64,000 nucleotides of DNA from Listeria monocytogenes (GTDB lineage Bacteria; Bacillota; Bacilli; Lactobacillales; Listeriaceae). The notes beneath the pieces are model-generated. The model searched no databases, was not told the origin of the DNA, and saw only the letters and a list, made by a program, of their open reading frames with translations. Numbering within the stretch: position 1 is the first letter of the stretch; each line of letters opens with the position of its first letter. Below, piece after piece: positions 43,752 through 50,489 of the stretch. Made by a program: the position numbers and the translations under genes. The stretch is from assembly GCF_041765605.1 (NCBI RefSeq), contig NZ_CP168900.1:1194001-1258000 (forward strand), read 5' to 3'.

Positions 43752-46040
43752 GTGTATGAACAAATTCCGGACGAATTAAAAAAATTAAAACAATGGTGCG
43801 CTTTTCAACTTGTTTGGGATGAAGAGCGTGGCAAAAATAAAAAGATTCCAATGAACGCAAATGATGGTTCCTATGGAAATAGTGCGGATGAGCGAACTTG
43901 GGCAGACTTTGAAACTGCCCTTACTTCTCTCAACAAATATCAATTTGATGGATTAGGATTTTATTTTAAAGCACCGTATTTTGGCGTTGATATAGATGAT
44001 ATTCAAGACGACATTCAAGATTATTTATACGGAAACACAGAAAACCTAGCTGCTGAATTTATTCAAACACTCTCAAGCTATACCGAGTACAGTGTGAGCG
44101 GAACAGGAATTCATATTATCGCAAAAGGAAACTTCCCAGAAGGTGGACGTCGTAAAGGAAATATCGAAATGTACCCAGATGGTCGTTTTTTTGTTATGAC
44201 AGGGCAAGTTATTAATAATTACCGCCAAGTAAATGAAGCAACGTCTGCTATTCAATATCTTCACTCAAAATATATTGGTTCAAAAGAAATAAGACAGGCA
44301 AATCATTTACAATCTACAGTGGATTTACCAACGAACGAGATCATACAGCGAGCCGTTCAAAGCAAACAAGGCTCACAGTTTAAGACACTTTATGATGGTT
44401 TATGGGACGGTTTATACCCATCACAGTCCGAAGCAGACTTAGCTTTTGCGAACATGCTTGCATTTTGGACTGGTTGCGATCCGGAAAAAATGGACGAGAT
44501 ATTTCGTTCTTCGGGTTTATACCGAACAAAATGGGATCAAAAACGAGGAGCGCAGTTATATGGTGAAATGGTTCTTAATAAAGCAATTGCCAACACATCA
44601 GAAGTTTATCAGCCCGGCAGTGATTTAGAAGGTTACTCGATTACTGTGAAAAATCAGAACCGAACTGTTCGTAAAGTTTATGGTTTAGATGATACAGGTA
44701 ATGCTGAACGCTTTCGAGATAAGTTTCACGACATCGTACGCTTTTCCTATATTAATAAAGGATTTTACTACTATGATTCAAAAGTATGGAAATACGATAA
44801 CATTGGAGCCGTTAAAACACTTGTTGATGATGTGATCAAAGATATGAAGAGTGAATTTGCTTATATGGAATCAGAATCCGATGCTGAAAAAGCGTTTATG
44901 AAGCACCTAAAGGCAACGAGGAGTAATAAAGGGAAAACGAATATGTTAAAAGAAGCCCAGCATTTAATGCCAGTCCTCCCAGAAGAATTTGACCGATATA
45001 AATATTTCTTGAATACGCAGAACGGTTATATCAACCTACAGAGTGGAGAATTATTGGACCATGACAGGCAAAAAATGTTTACAAAAATCAGTAATATCGA
45101 ATATACCGATAAGATTGACGCGCCGCTTTGGGAGAATTTTTTAAATGATATTTTTGCAGGCGATCAAGAATTGATCCACTATATTCAAAAAGCTGTAGGT
45201 TATTCGTTGTCTGGTTCCACATCAGAACAAGTCATGTTTATCCTTTTCGGCAATGGGCGAAATGGGAAATCTGTTTTTCTCGATATTATCAACGATATTT
45301 TTGGCTCCTATGCAACAAACATCCAGCCACAAACAATCATGGTCAAACAGCAATCTAGTAATGCAAATAGTGATATCGCACGTCTGCATGGTGCTAGGTT
45401 CGTAACAACGACCGAACCGAACGAAGGTGTGCGTTTAGATGAGGGACTGGTTAAACAGCTCACAGGGGGCGACAAGGTAACAGCACGGCACCTGTATAAG
45501 GACGAATTCGAATTTACACCAGAATTCAAAATATGGATGGCGACCAACCACAAACCGATCATCAGAGGGAGAGACGATGGGATATGGCGAAGATTGCACT
45601 TAGTACCGTTTACTGTGAAAATACCCGATGAAAAGGTAGACAAGCAGCTAAAGTATAAACTTCGAAGTGAACTCACTGGCATATTGAATTGGGCAGTTGA
45701 AGGATTTCTTAAATGGCAGCGAGAAGGTTTAGGAATGCCGAAAGCAGTAGAAAAAGCAAGCTCCGAATACAAGTCAGAAATGGACGTTATCACTGCATTT
45801 ATTGAAGACTGTTGCGAAACAGGCGAGAACAAACAGATCAATGCTAAAACTCTCTACGAAACATATAGAGAGTGGGCGAGAGACAATGGACAGTATTTAA
45901 TGAGCAGCACGAAATTTGGTAAGGAAATGGGTTTGAAGTTTGAGAAGAAGAGGAGTAACGGACAAACTGCATATAAATGCATAACTTTGAATAAAGAATA
46001 CAATCCTATGAACAAACCATTCTTTTCAACAAGTTATTAG
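43752..46040 (+). CDS. Prim-Pol / SF3 helicase replication protein
   Basis: This 762-residue replication initiator has an N-terminal archaeo-eukaryotic primase-polymerase domain (~1-180), with GVDIDD as metal site and SGTGIHII and GRFFVMTGQ as further motifs. The C-terminal part (~410-700) is a superfamily 3 helicase of the D5/P4 type: Walker A FGNGRNGKSVF, followed by TTEPNEG and IWMATNHKP (sensor). Such proteins prime and unwind the phage origin. It starts at GTG 43752 after a GAGAGGAG site. The repeat-rich region directly downstream is the best origin candidate. Confidence 0.9.
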   Translation: MYEQIPDELKKLKQWCAFQLVWDEERGKNKKIPMNANDGSYGNSADERTWADFETALTSLNKYQFDGLGFYFKAPYFGVDIDDIQDDIQDYLYGNTENLAAEFIQTLSSYTEYSVSGTGIHIIAKGNFPEGGRRKGNIEMYPDGRFFVMTGQVINNYRQVNEATSAIQYLHSKYIGSKEIRQANHLQSTVDLPTNEIIQRAVQSKQGSQFKTLYDGLWDGLYPSQSEADLAFANMLAFWTGCDPEKMDEIFRSSGLYRTKWDQKRGAQLYGEMVLNKAIANTSEVYQPGSDLEGYSITVKNQNRTVRKVYGLDDTGNAERFRDKFHDIVRFSYINKGFYYYDSKVWKYDNIGAVKTLVDDVIKDMKSEFAYMESESDAEKAFMKHLKATRSNKGKTNMLKEAQHLMPVLPEEFDRYKYFLNTQNGYINLQSGELLDHDRQKMFTKISNIEYTDKIDAPLWENFLNDIFAGDQELIHYIQKAVGYSLSGSTSEQVMFILFGNGRNGKSVFLDIINDIFGSYATNIQPQTIMVKQQSSNANSDIARLHGARFVTTTEPNEGVRLDEGLVKQLTGGDKVTARHLYKDEFEFTPEFKIWMATNHKPIIRGRDDGIWRRLHLVPFTVKIPDEKVDKQLKYKLRSELTGILNWAVEGFLKWQREGLGMPKAVEKASSEYKSEMDVITAFIEDCCETGENKQINAKTLYETYREWARDNGQYLMSSTKFGKEMGLKFEKKRSNGQTAYKCITLNKEYNPMNKPFFSTSY

Positions 46041-46300
46041 CAGTGCAGGTTCATCTAAACTTGCACTGTGTGGAATGTATTGCAGCAGAACGAGTTTGAC
46101 GGTTTTAGTTAGTTGACAGTGCAGGTTTGCGCCAAAATCCATAAACTTCTCTATAAAAATTTTTCCTAGGAAACTTTTCTTATTTTACTACTAACTTGCA
46201 CTATTAATAAAAAAGTATTAATAAAGTAAGTGATAGCAATTGATTTGGGACAGTGCAGGTTTGAACCAACTTGCACTAAACTTGCACTGACTTGCCCTGT
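46041..46300. repeat. Iteron-like inverted repeats, candidate replication origin
   Basis: The 333-base gap after the primase holds at least seven copies of one 10-11 base element in both orientations. CAGTGCAGGTT occurs at 46041, 46117 and 46251; AACTTGCACT occurs at 46058, 46193, 46268 and about 46280; a degenerate ACTTGCCCTG lies near 46290. An A/T-rich stretch lies between the groups (about 46200-46235). Clustered binding sites next to a duplex-melting region beside the primase gene are typical of an origin. No protein-coding frame is seen here. Confidence 0.65.
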
Positions 46301-46373
46301 TTTAGCTAATAATTTAGCACTTTTTAACCAACACATAACATACGTTCGTATTTTTGACCAAAGGAGTGATTAA

Positions 46374-46691
46374 ATGACAGCAGAAATGGATATACAGAAT
46401 TCTATACGTTTAGAACTTTCCCGCCATGGGCATTACGTTTTCCGTGCTAATGTTGGCAAAGTGAAATTACCAAATGGACGAATTTTTGATACAGGATTGC
46501 CAAAAGGATTTCCGGACTTATTCGGATTCCGTGGAACAGATGGAAAAATGTTTTTTATTGAAGTGAAAAATGAGATAGGGAAGTTACGACAAGAACAGAA
46601 AAACTTTCAACAAGCTATGCAAATTACACCGGCCATCTGTGGAGTAGCAAGAAGTGCTGCAGAAGCCGTGCGAATTGTGGAGGAGGGGTAA
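46374..46691 (+). CDS. VRR-NUC domain nuclease
   Basis: This 105-residue protein is a compact VRR-NUC (PD-(D/E)xK) nuclease: MDIQNSIRLELSRHGHYVFR at the start, GLPKGFPDLFGF, then FFIEVKNEIGKLRQEQ carrying the E-x-K catalytic pair. Such nucleases process branched DNA in phage replication. AAAGGAG precedes ATG 46374. Confidence 0.9.
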   Translation: MTAEMDIQNSIRLELSRHGHYVFRANVGKVKLPNGRIFDTGLPKGFPDLFGFRGTDGKMFFIEVKNEIGKLRQEQKNFQQAMQITPAICGVARSAAEAVRIVEEG

Positions 46692-46692
46692 A

Positions 46693-46905
46693 ATGAAGCT
46701 AAGAGATATTACAAACAGTAAATGCGATGTTCGGGAGTATATGAATGTTGATTTTCCAGATTGGCTTTTAGAACAACTAAAGGACGAAATAGATTTTGAT
46801 ATTATTGAGGCGTTAAAAGAGTATGCCGTTATTTACGTGAAGCATAATGCGCTGGAAAAAGAAATAGAACCTTTTGATATTTATAAAAAAGTAGAGGAGG
46901 GGTAA
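46693..46905 (+). CDS. Hypothetical phage protein (70 aa)
   Basis: ATG 46693 with GAGGAGGGG upstream encodes an acidic helical protein (MKLRDITNSKCDVREYMNVD, ending YKKVEEG). It ends in the same EEG-stop/ribosome-binding box as its upstream neighbour. Not recognised. Confidence 0.62.
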   Translation: MKLRDITNSKCDVREYMNVDFPDWLLEQLKDEIDFDIIEALKEYAVIYVKHNALEKEIEPFDIYKKVEEG

Positions 46906-46908
46906 AAA

Positions 46909-47099
46909 ATGAAGAGCGACGATTAAAGATGTGATGAATTTAGAGAAAAAACCTGTCAAAATCAATGGAAAGACTGCACGGGTTTATCAGAGGTGTTAAT
47001 TGTGTATTTATTAGGAAATATTCTGACAATGGTTACAAAAAATATGTAACCCAGAGCGAAAAACGTAACTTCCAAAAATCGCATAGTGTCAGTAGCTAG
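46909..47099 (+). pseudogene. Degenerate small ORF with two frameshifts
   Basis: A good ribosome-binding site (GAGGAGGGG) and ATG 46909 lead to a stop after five codons. The next frame reads RATIKDVMNLEKKPVKINGK and on to VYQR before a stop. A third frame then continues GVNCVFIRKYSDNGYKKYV to a TAG at 47097-47099. Adding two bases at each junction gives one continuous, protein-like sequence of about 63 residues. It looks like a decayed gene, or one with repeated sequencing errors. Confidence 0.5.
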
Positions 47100-47201
47100 A
47101 CACGTAAAAGTTACAAGTTACATTTTTTTATTAATAAAAAGTATATATATTTATTTATATTTAAGAAAAGAGTACAAAAATAAAAACTTTTTCGCCGCTT
47201 T

Positions 47202-47260
47202 TTTTGTAACCTGTAACCACGTTCTGTCAGAAGGGATTTGAGTGGTTACGTGTTACAAAA
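47202..47260. repeat. GTTAC-type inverted repeat
   Basis: TTTTTGTAACCTGTAACCAC (47201-47220) is mirrored by GTGGTTACGTGTTACAAAA (47242-47260), a 19-base arm with about two mismatches and a 21-base spacer. Each arm holds two GTTAC half-sites. Further copies lie at 47031-47051 (GGTTACA-n7-TGTAACC), near 47110-47122 and at about 47270. The 47100-47494 stretch otherwise holds only A/T-rich sequence and a 21-codon frame at 47308. Confidence 0.6.
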
Positions 47261-47494
47261 TGGGTTTTGTAACGGTATAGTCGGCGGAAAATGAAGGGAT
47301 GACATTGATGAAAAGATTTCTTGTTATATGTGGAAATCAAGCAGATAGGAAATATGATAATGGTAGCAGGTAGTATTACTTTTATACCTGGAGTGTTTTT
47401 TGGAGTTTTGTTGGTGATATTGTTTGCCCCAATGCCGCACTTATCTAAATCACATAATTCGCCGTGTACACAATTAAACAAGGAGGAAAAACGA

Positions 47495-48028
47495 ATGAAA
47501 ATATATCACACAGAAACACAAGAAGATTTTGATGCTTTATTGGAAGAATTGAAAAATGAAGGGTATAGCTGGTTTTTCGGAGAGGTTATTCCGTCATATG
47601 ACTCGGAACTTTGGGAACGGTATAAGCAAGATACTGTTGTGCATATAGAGGAAGAAGGAGTAAGTTGGGGGAGTCTTTCTTATGCTAAATATTTACACCC
47701 CAACACACCAATTGAAAAATACAAAGTGAAACAAGACGAAGTTGCAAAGTGGTTCCGTGGCGCTACAAATGCCATGAAAGCATTTTCATCCAATGGAGTA
47801 TCTATGAAAAACGAAAATAACGACAAAGTAAATAATCCTGCACATTACACAGCAGGTGGTATTGAAACGCTAGACTACATCAAAGCAAAAGTATCTGATT
47901 ATCCTTCTTATGCGGTCGGAAATATACTTAAATATGTCTCAAGATACGAGCACAAGAATGGCATTGAGGATTTAAAGAAAGCGCAATTTTATTTAAATGA
48001 TTTGATTGAATGGATGGAGAGTGATTGA
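47495..48028 (+). CDS. DUF3310-type (SaV-like) phage protein
   Basis: The C-terminal ~65 residues match DUF3310: NNPAHYTAGGIETLDYIKAK then AVGNILKYVSRYEHKNGIEDL. The N-terminal half (MKIYHTETQEDFDALLEEL) is a separate small domain of Listeria phages. ATG 47495 has AAGGAGG nine bases upstream, giving 177 residues. The same frame is open back to 47321 and encodes a hydrophobic segment (GVFFGVLLVILFAP), which may be a decayed membrane gene or an N-terminal extension. Confidence 0.82.
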   Translation: MKIYHTETQEDFDALLEELKNEGYSWFFGEVIPSYDSELWERYKQDTVVHIEEEGVSWGSLSYAKYLHPNTPIEKYKVKQDEVAKWFRGATNAMKAFSSNGVSMKNENNDKVNNPAHYTAGGIETLDYIKAKVSDYPSYAVGNILKYVSRYEHKNGIEDLKKAQFYLNDLIEWMESD

Positions 48029-48454
48029 ATGTCAAAGCGATTACGTAAAGCACAATATAAACTTATTGAAGATGAATTAAGATTTTATCATTCTACTAAA
48101 AAAGAATTGATGGAAAAGGAAGTTAATGTAACACTGGGCGCTTGGCATAGAGAATACATTGACGAGAACCAAGGTGGTGGCAGTGCAGGGAATATTAGTA
48201 ATGAAGTGGAAGATCGTGTGATGTTACTGCAAATGGATAAAGAGATAAGTAGATTAAAGAATATTATAAATGCAATTGAGTCTGTGCTTAATAGATTGAA
48301 TGACGAGGATAAACAATTGATTCAGTTTAGATACTGGGACAGAAGCAAACCAACTTGGGTATGGATTGCCAGTAAGTTGAATATGGACGAGAGTACAGCT
48401 AGAAGAAGAAACAAAACAATCATCCTTTCAATAGCTGAAAGATTAGGATATTAA
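48029..48454 (+). CDS. RinA/ArpU-like late-gene transcriptional regulator
   Basis: This 141-residue protein ends in a sigma-70 region 4-like helix-turn-helix (DEDKQLIQFRYWDRSKPTWV, WIASKLNMDESTARRRNKTI) after a helical N-terminus. RinA/ArpU-type proteins in Gram-positive phages switch on packaging and morphogenesis genes. Its position, last before the late region, agrees. A promoter-like site lies just downstream. Confidence 0.83.
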   Translation: MSKRLRKAQYKLIEDELRFYHSTKKELMEKEVNVTLGAWHREYIDENQGGGSAGNISNEVEDRVMLLQMDKEISRLKNIINAIESVLNRLNDEDKQLIQFRYWDRSKPTWVWIASKLNMDESTARRRNKTIILSIAERLGY

Positions 48455-48480
48455 AATATATTGCCCGTTTAACGCCCGTT

Positions 48481-48508
48481 TTGAACAATAAAATAAGTTT
48501 ATTATAGT
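48481..48508 (+). promoter_or_regulatory. Promoter candidate at the start of the late region
   Basis: TTGAAC (48481-48486) and TATAGT (48503-48508) are 16 bases apart, between the late-regulator gene and the nuclease gene. An overlapping TAGTAT at 48505 gives 18-base spacing. Confidence 0.5.
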
Positions 48509-48551
48509 ATTATAGGCAGGGCCTATTAAAAATGAAAGTCGAGGGGACTAT

Positions 48552-49295
48552 ATGAATTTAGTTAGGTGTTGGGAATGCGAGCAATATATTTCGCAGGAAG
48601 CTTCCGTACATTTCAGAGATTTGTCTGGCGGTAGAAACTTATGCGTTGAATGCCAACATAAGTATCGAAAAAAAATAGAAGAAAAGAAAAAAGAATATAT
48701 TGCGCACAAAATCGAAGCAACACTTGAAAGAGCAATACATCTTATAGAAATGCAAGAATGCTGTAGTATGAAAATGGATGAATACCTTGACCCATATAAC
48801 ACAGTAGCCCAATTTTATAGAAATGACAGTAGCAAGTTTGATTCTGCCCATGAAGTAATGGCTTGTATCGAATTGTTAAGAAGTCAGATTAAAGTAAAAA
48901 CACAACAAAGAATAGGGCGCAAACGAGTAGATTTTATTTTGCCAGACATGAAGGTTGTATTAGAGATTGATGGAGGGCACCATCGTTTTAGGATTGGTAA
49001 AGATTCAGAACGAGATGTGTTTATCCTTAATACTTTGAATAAATCTGAACACGGTTGGGAAATTATTAGAATACCAACTAGATTTATTGAACAAAATATT
49101 AGACGTCTTGTTCCTTCTATTAAAGCATTATATAAAGAACGTCAAGAACTAAGAAACAAACATAATGGGTTCATTCCGTCTTATTACTCAAGAACAAATA
49201 AGATGTCTCACATATCAGCGATTAAAGGTGTTGCTTCAGATAATGAAATCGAAGCAATGGAACATGAACTGTTAGACGGAACTGAGCATCTATAA
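48552..49295 (+). CDS. Zinc-ribbon plus DUF559/Vsr-like endonuclease
   Basis: This 247-residue protein has two Cys pairs at the N-terminus (CWEC, CVEC: a zinc ribbon), a helical linker (~35-110), and then a nuclease domain. The GRKRVDFILPDMKVVLEIDG segment carries the D...E-x-D pattern of DUF559/Vsr-type restriction-like nucleases, and HHRF follows. A helical tail follows. These proteins are often free-standing DNA endonucleases. It sits directly upstream of the structured RNA, and its stop codon overlaps a perfect TATAAT. GAGGGGAC precedes ATG 48552. Confidence 0.75.
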   Translation: MNLVRCWECEQYISQEASVHFRDLSGGRNLCVECQHKYRKKIEEKKKEYIAHKIEATLERAIHLIEMQECCSMKMDEYLDPYNTVAQFYRNDSSKFDSAHEVMACIELLRSQIKVKTQQRIGRKRVDFILPDMKVVLEIDGGHHRFRIGKDSERDVFILNTLNKSEHGWEIIRIPTRFIEQNIRRLVPSIKALYKERQELRNKHNGFIPSYYSRTNKMSHISAIKGVASDNEIEAMEHELLDGTEHL

Positions 49296-49429
49296 TCACA
49301 TGATGATATAGCAGGAGGTTGCTATGTTGCCTGGCAGAGGCTTTGTATCTGATCGTTGGTCTTGATGGGAGACGCATCTCATTCCAACCTCACTAGTCCC
49401 AACAAGAGACACCTTCTTGTTCAATCTCA

Positions 49430-49564
49430 ATACTCGTGGCGGAATAGGTAGACGAAGCACAGGATAGAACTAATGTGGCTAAGACATACGTTTCTTAGCT
49501 TAAAACTCCTGTAAAACAAACAAACTAATTAGTTCATGCAAGGTGCAAATCCTTGCCGAGTATA
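49430..49564 (+). tRNA. tRNA-Leu(UAA)-like domain with expanded anticodon arm
   Basis: Acceptor strands ATACTCG and CGAGTAT pair perfectly over seven bases; TG and a D arm GCG-GAATAGGTAGA-CG follow as in bacterial tRNA-Leu. The T arm is GCAAGG-TGCAAAT-CCTTGC, six pairs with G instead of T at loop position 55. The anticodon stem ACAGGA/TCCTGT is present and a CTTAAAA loop with UAA is recognisable. However, about 34 extra bases, holding their own hairpin GCTAAGA/TCTTAGC, are inserted between the 5' stem strand and the loop. GAACTAAT in that insert can pair with ATTAGTTC in the variable region. It is unlikely to be a normal decoding tRNA. Confidence 0.55.
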
Positions 49565-49725
49565 TTACCTGAATAAAACCCCGCACACCTCTTAACAATG
49601 TGGAACGGGTCCTGTGTCTAGTGACGGAAATTCATTCCGGATTCGACTGGATGAAATACAAAGTATTGACGAATACTACCGTAGAAGTATTCAGGTCTCA
49701 TAACTACGGATACATAGAACAATGA

Positions 49726-49754
49726 AGTCCAGCACATTGCGTGTTGGGCTTTTA
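49726..49754 (+). terminator. Intrinsic terminator of the structured RNA
   Basis: AGTCCAGCAC pairs over ten positions (with G-U pairs) with GTGTTGGGCT around a five-base loop, followed by TTTTAT. It lies 16 bases before the HNH gene start. Confidence 0.8.
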
Positions 49755-49769
49755 TATAGGGGTGGATTA

Positions 49770-50084
49770 ATGCTAACACAAGCAGAACGTCATACATTCT
49801 ATAAGTCAAAGGCATGGGCAAGCATACGTAAAGAAGTATTAAAGCGTGATAACTATGAGTGTCAAGAGTGTAAGAGGCAAGGAAAGGTGTTTACTGATTA
49901 TCATGACCCAGACAAGCATAAAAGACTCGATGTGGACCATATTAATGATTTAGAACATCATCCTGAACTTGCGCTTGATATAGATAATCTCACTACTCTG
50001 TGTATAAAATGTCATAACAAAAAACATAATCGCTTTCAATTTAGAAGGAAAATAAATAAATGGGTGAATGATGAACGATGGTGA
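49770..50084 (+). CDS. HNH endonuclease (packaging-associated)
   Basis: This 104-residue HNH nuclease has zinc Cys pairs CQEC and CIKCH and the catalytic segment LDVDHINDLEHHPEL. HNH proteins encoded beside the terminase stimulate cos cleavage by the terminase in HK97-like phages, and the position here is the same. ATG 49770 has GGGGTGG upstream; the longer frame would run back into the RNA terminator. Confidence 0.92.
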   Translation: MLTQAERHTFYKSKAWASIRKEVLKRDNYECQECKRQGKVFTDYHDPDKHKRLDVDHINDLEHHPELALDIDNLTTLCIKCHNKKHNRFQFRRKINKWVNDERW

Positions 50085-50189
50085 CACCCCCGGGTCAAAG
50101 GTTTGCACTTTAATTTGGCTCTGGGGAACGGTGTGGGGGTCTTCTCCGCAGAAATGTTAAAAAGTCTCATGAAGGAGGGGGTGTTAAAC
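50085..50189. other. Candidate cos region
   Basis: The 105-base gap between HNH and the small terminase has a G/C-rich island (ACACCCCCGGGTC) starting at the HNH stop, and a matching GGTGTGGGGGTC about 45 bases later. Cohesive-end phages keep cos here, and PSA-type phages are cos phages. The cut positions cannot be read directly. Confidence 0.45.
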
Positions 50190-50489
50190 ATGAGCTATGA
50201 TATTAAAAAATTGGAAAAAGAGCTGCTGTCAAAAATCGATACTAGCAGTCAAAAAGAACTTGAAAAAGTAAATCGGTATATTAATTTAATTAAGATTTTT
50301 TATGAGTTAGATGAAAGCATTGAAGCAGATGGAGCGGTAGTGACAACGGAAAATGGATCACAAAAATTTACCAAAACGCATCCGGCTATTCAAGAAAAAG
50401 GTCGCATCAATACATCCCTTCTTTCTATTGAACGATCCTTCATTTTCAAAGGCGAAGATAATCCGCTGGATGGTAGTGATCTTCTATGA
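50190..50489 (+). CDS. Terminase small subunit (P27 family)
   Basis: This 99-residue DNA-recognition subunit of the packaging motor is helical (SYDIKKLEKELLSKIDTSSQ), with the ITNDGKFTKTHPAI-like region seen here as SQKFTKTHPAIQEKGRINTS. ATG 50190 has AAGGAGGGGG upstream. It overlaps the large subunit by four bases. Confidence 0.85.
   Translation: MSYDIKKLEKELLSKIDTSSQKELEKVNRYINLIKIFYELDESIEADGAVVTTENGSQKFTKTHPAIQEKGRINTSLLSIERSFIFKGEDNPLDGSDLL

Larger units (their letters stand above)
49303..49754 (+). ncRNA. Large structured phage RNA with embedded tRNA-like domain
   Basis: No convincing protein frame exists here, yet many perfect helices do. Long-range: GAGGTTG/CAACCTC (49315/49385), TCACTAG/CTAGTGA (49390/49618, enclosing the tRNA-like part) and ACCTGAATA/TATTCAGGT (49567/49688). 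Local: AACAAGA/TCTTGTT (49401), ACCCCG-CACA/TGTG-CGGGT (49578), CGGAA/TTCCG (49625), AGTATT/AATACT (49662) and CCGTAG/CTACGG (49679/49704). The 49688 strand lies inside the last hairpin loop, making a pseudoknot. A TATAAT at 49291-49296 could start it and a strong terminator ends it. It recalls GOLLD/ROOL-type phage RNAs in context, but identity is unproven. Confidence 0.75.

Noticed and set aside
49324-49365. 13-codon frame MLPGRGFVSDRWS with a strong AGGAGG site
   Set aside because: Its ribosome-binding site is one strand of a perfect helix of the structured RNA, so it is better explained by RNA structure. A leader peptide cannot be fully excluded.
49638-49652. CGGATTCGACTGG resembles the 5' signature of tmRNA
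   Set aside because: No tag reading frame and no tRNA-Ala-like acceptor pairing around it; the tRNA-like part nearby is Leu-type. Probably chance, though a tmRNA model search would settle it.
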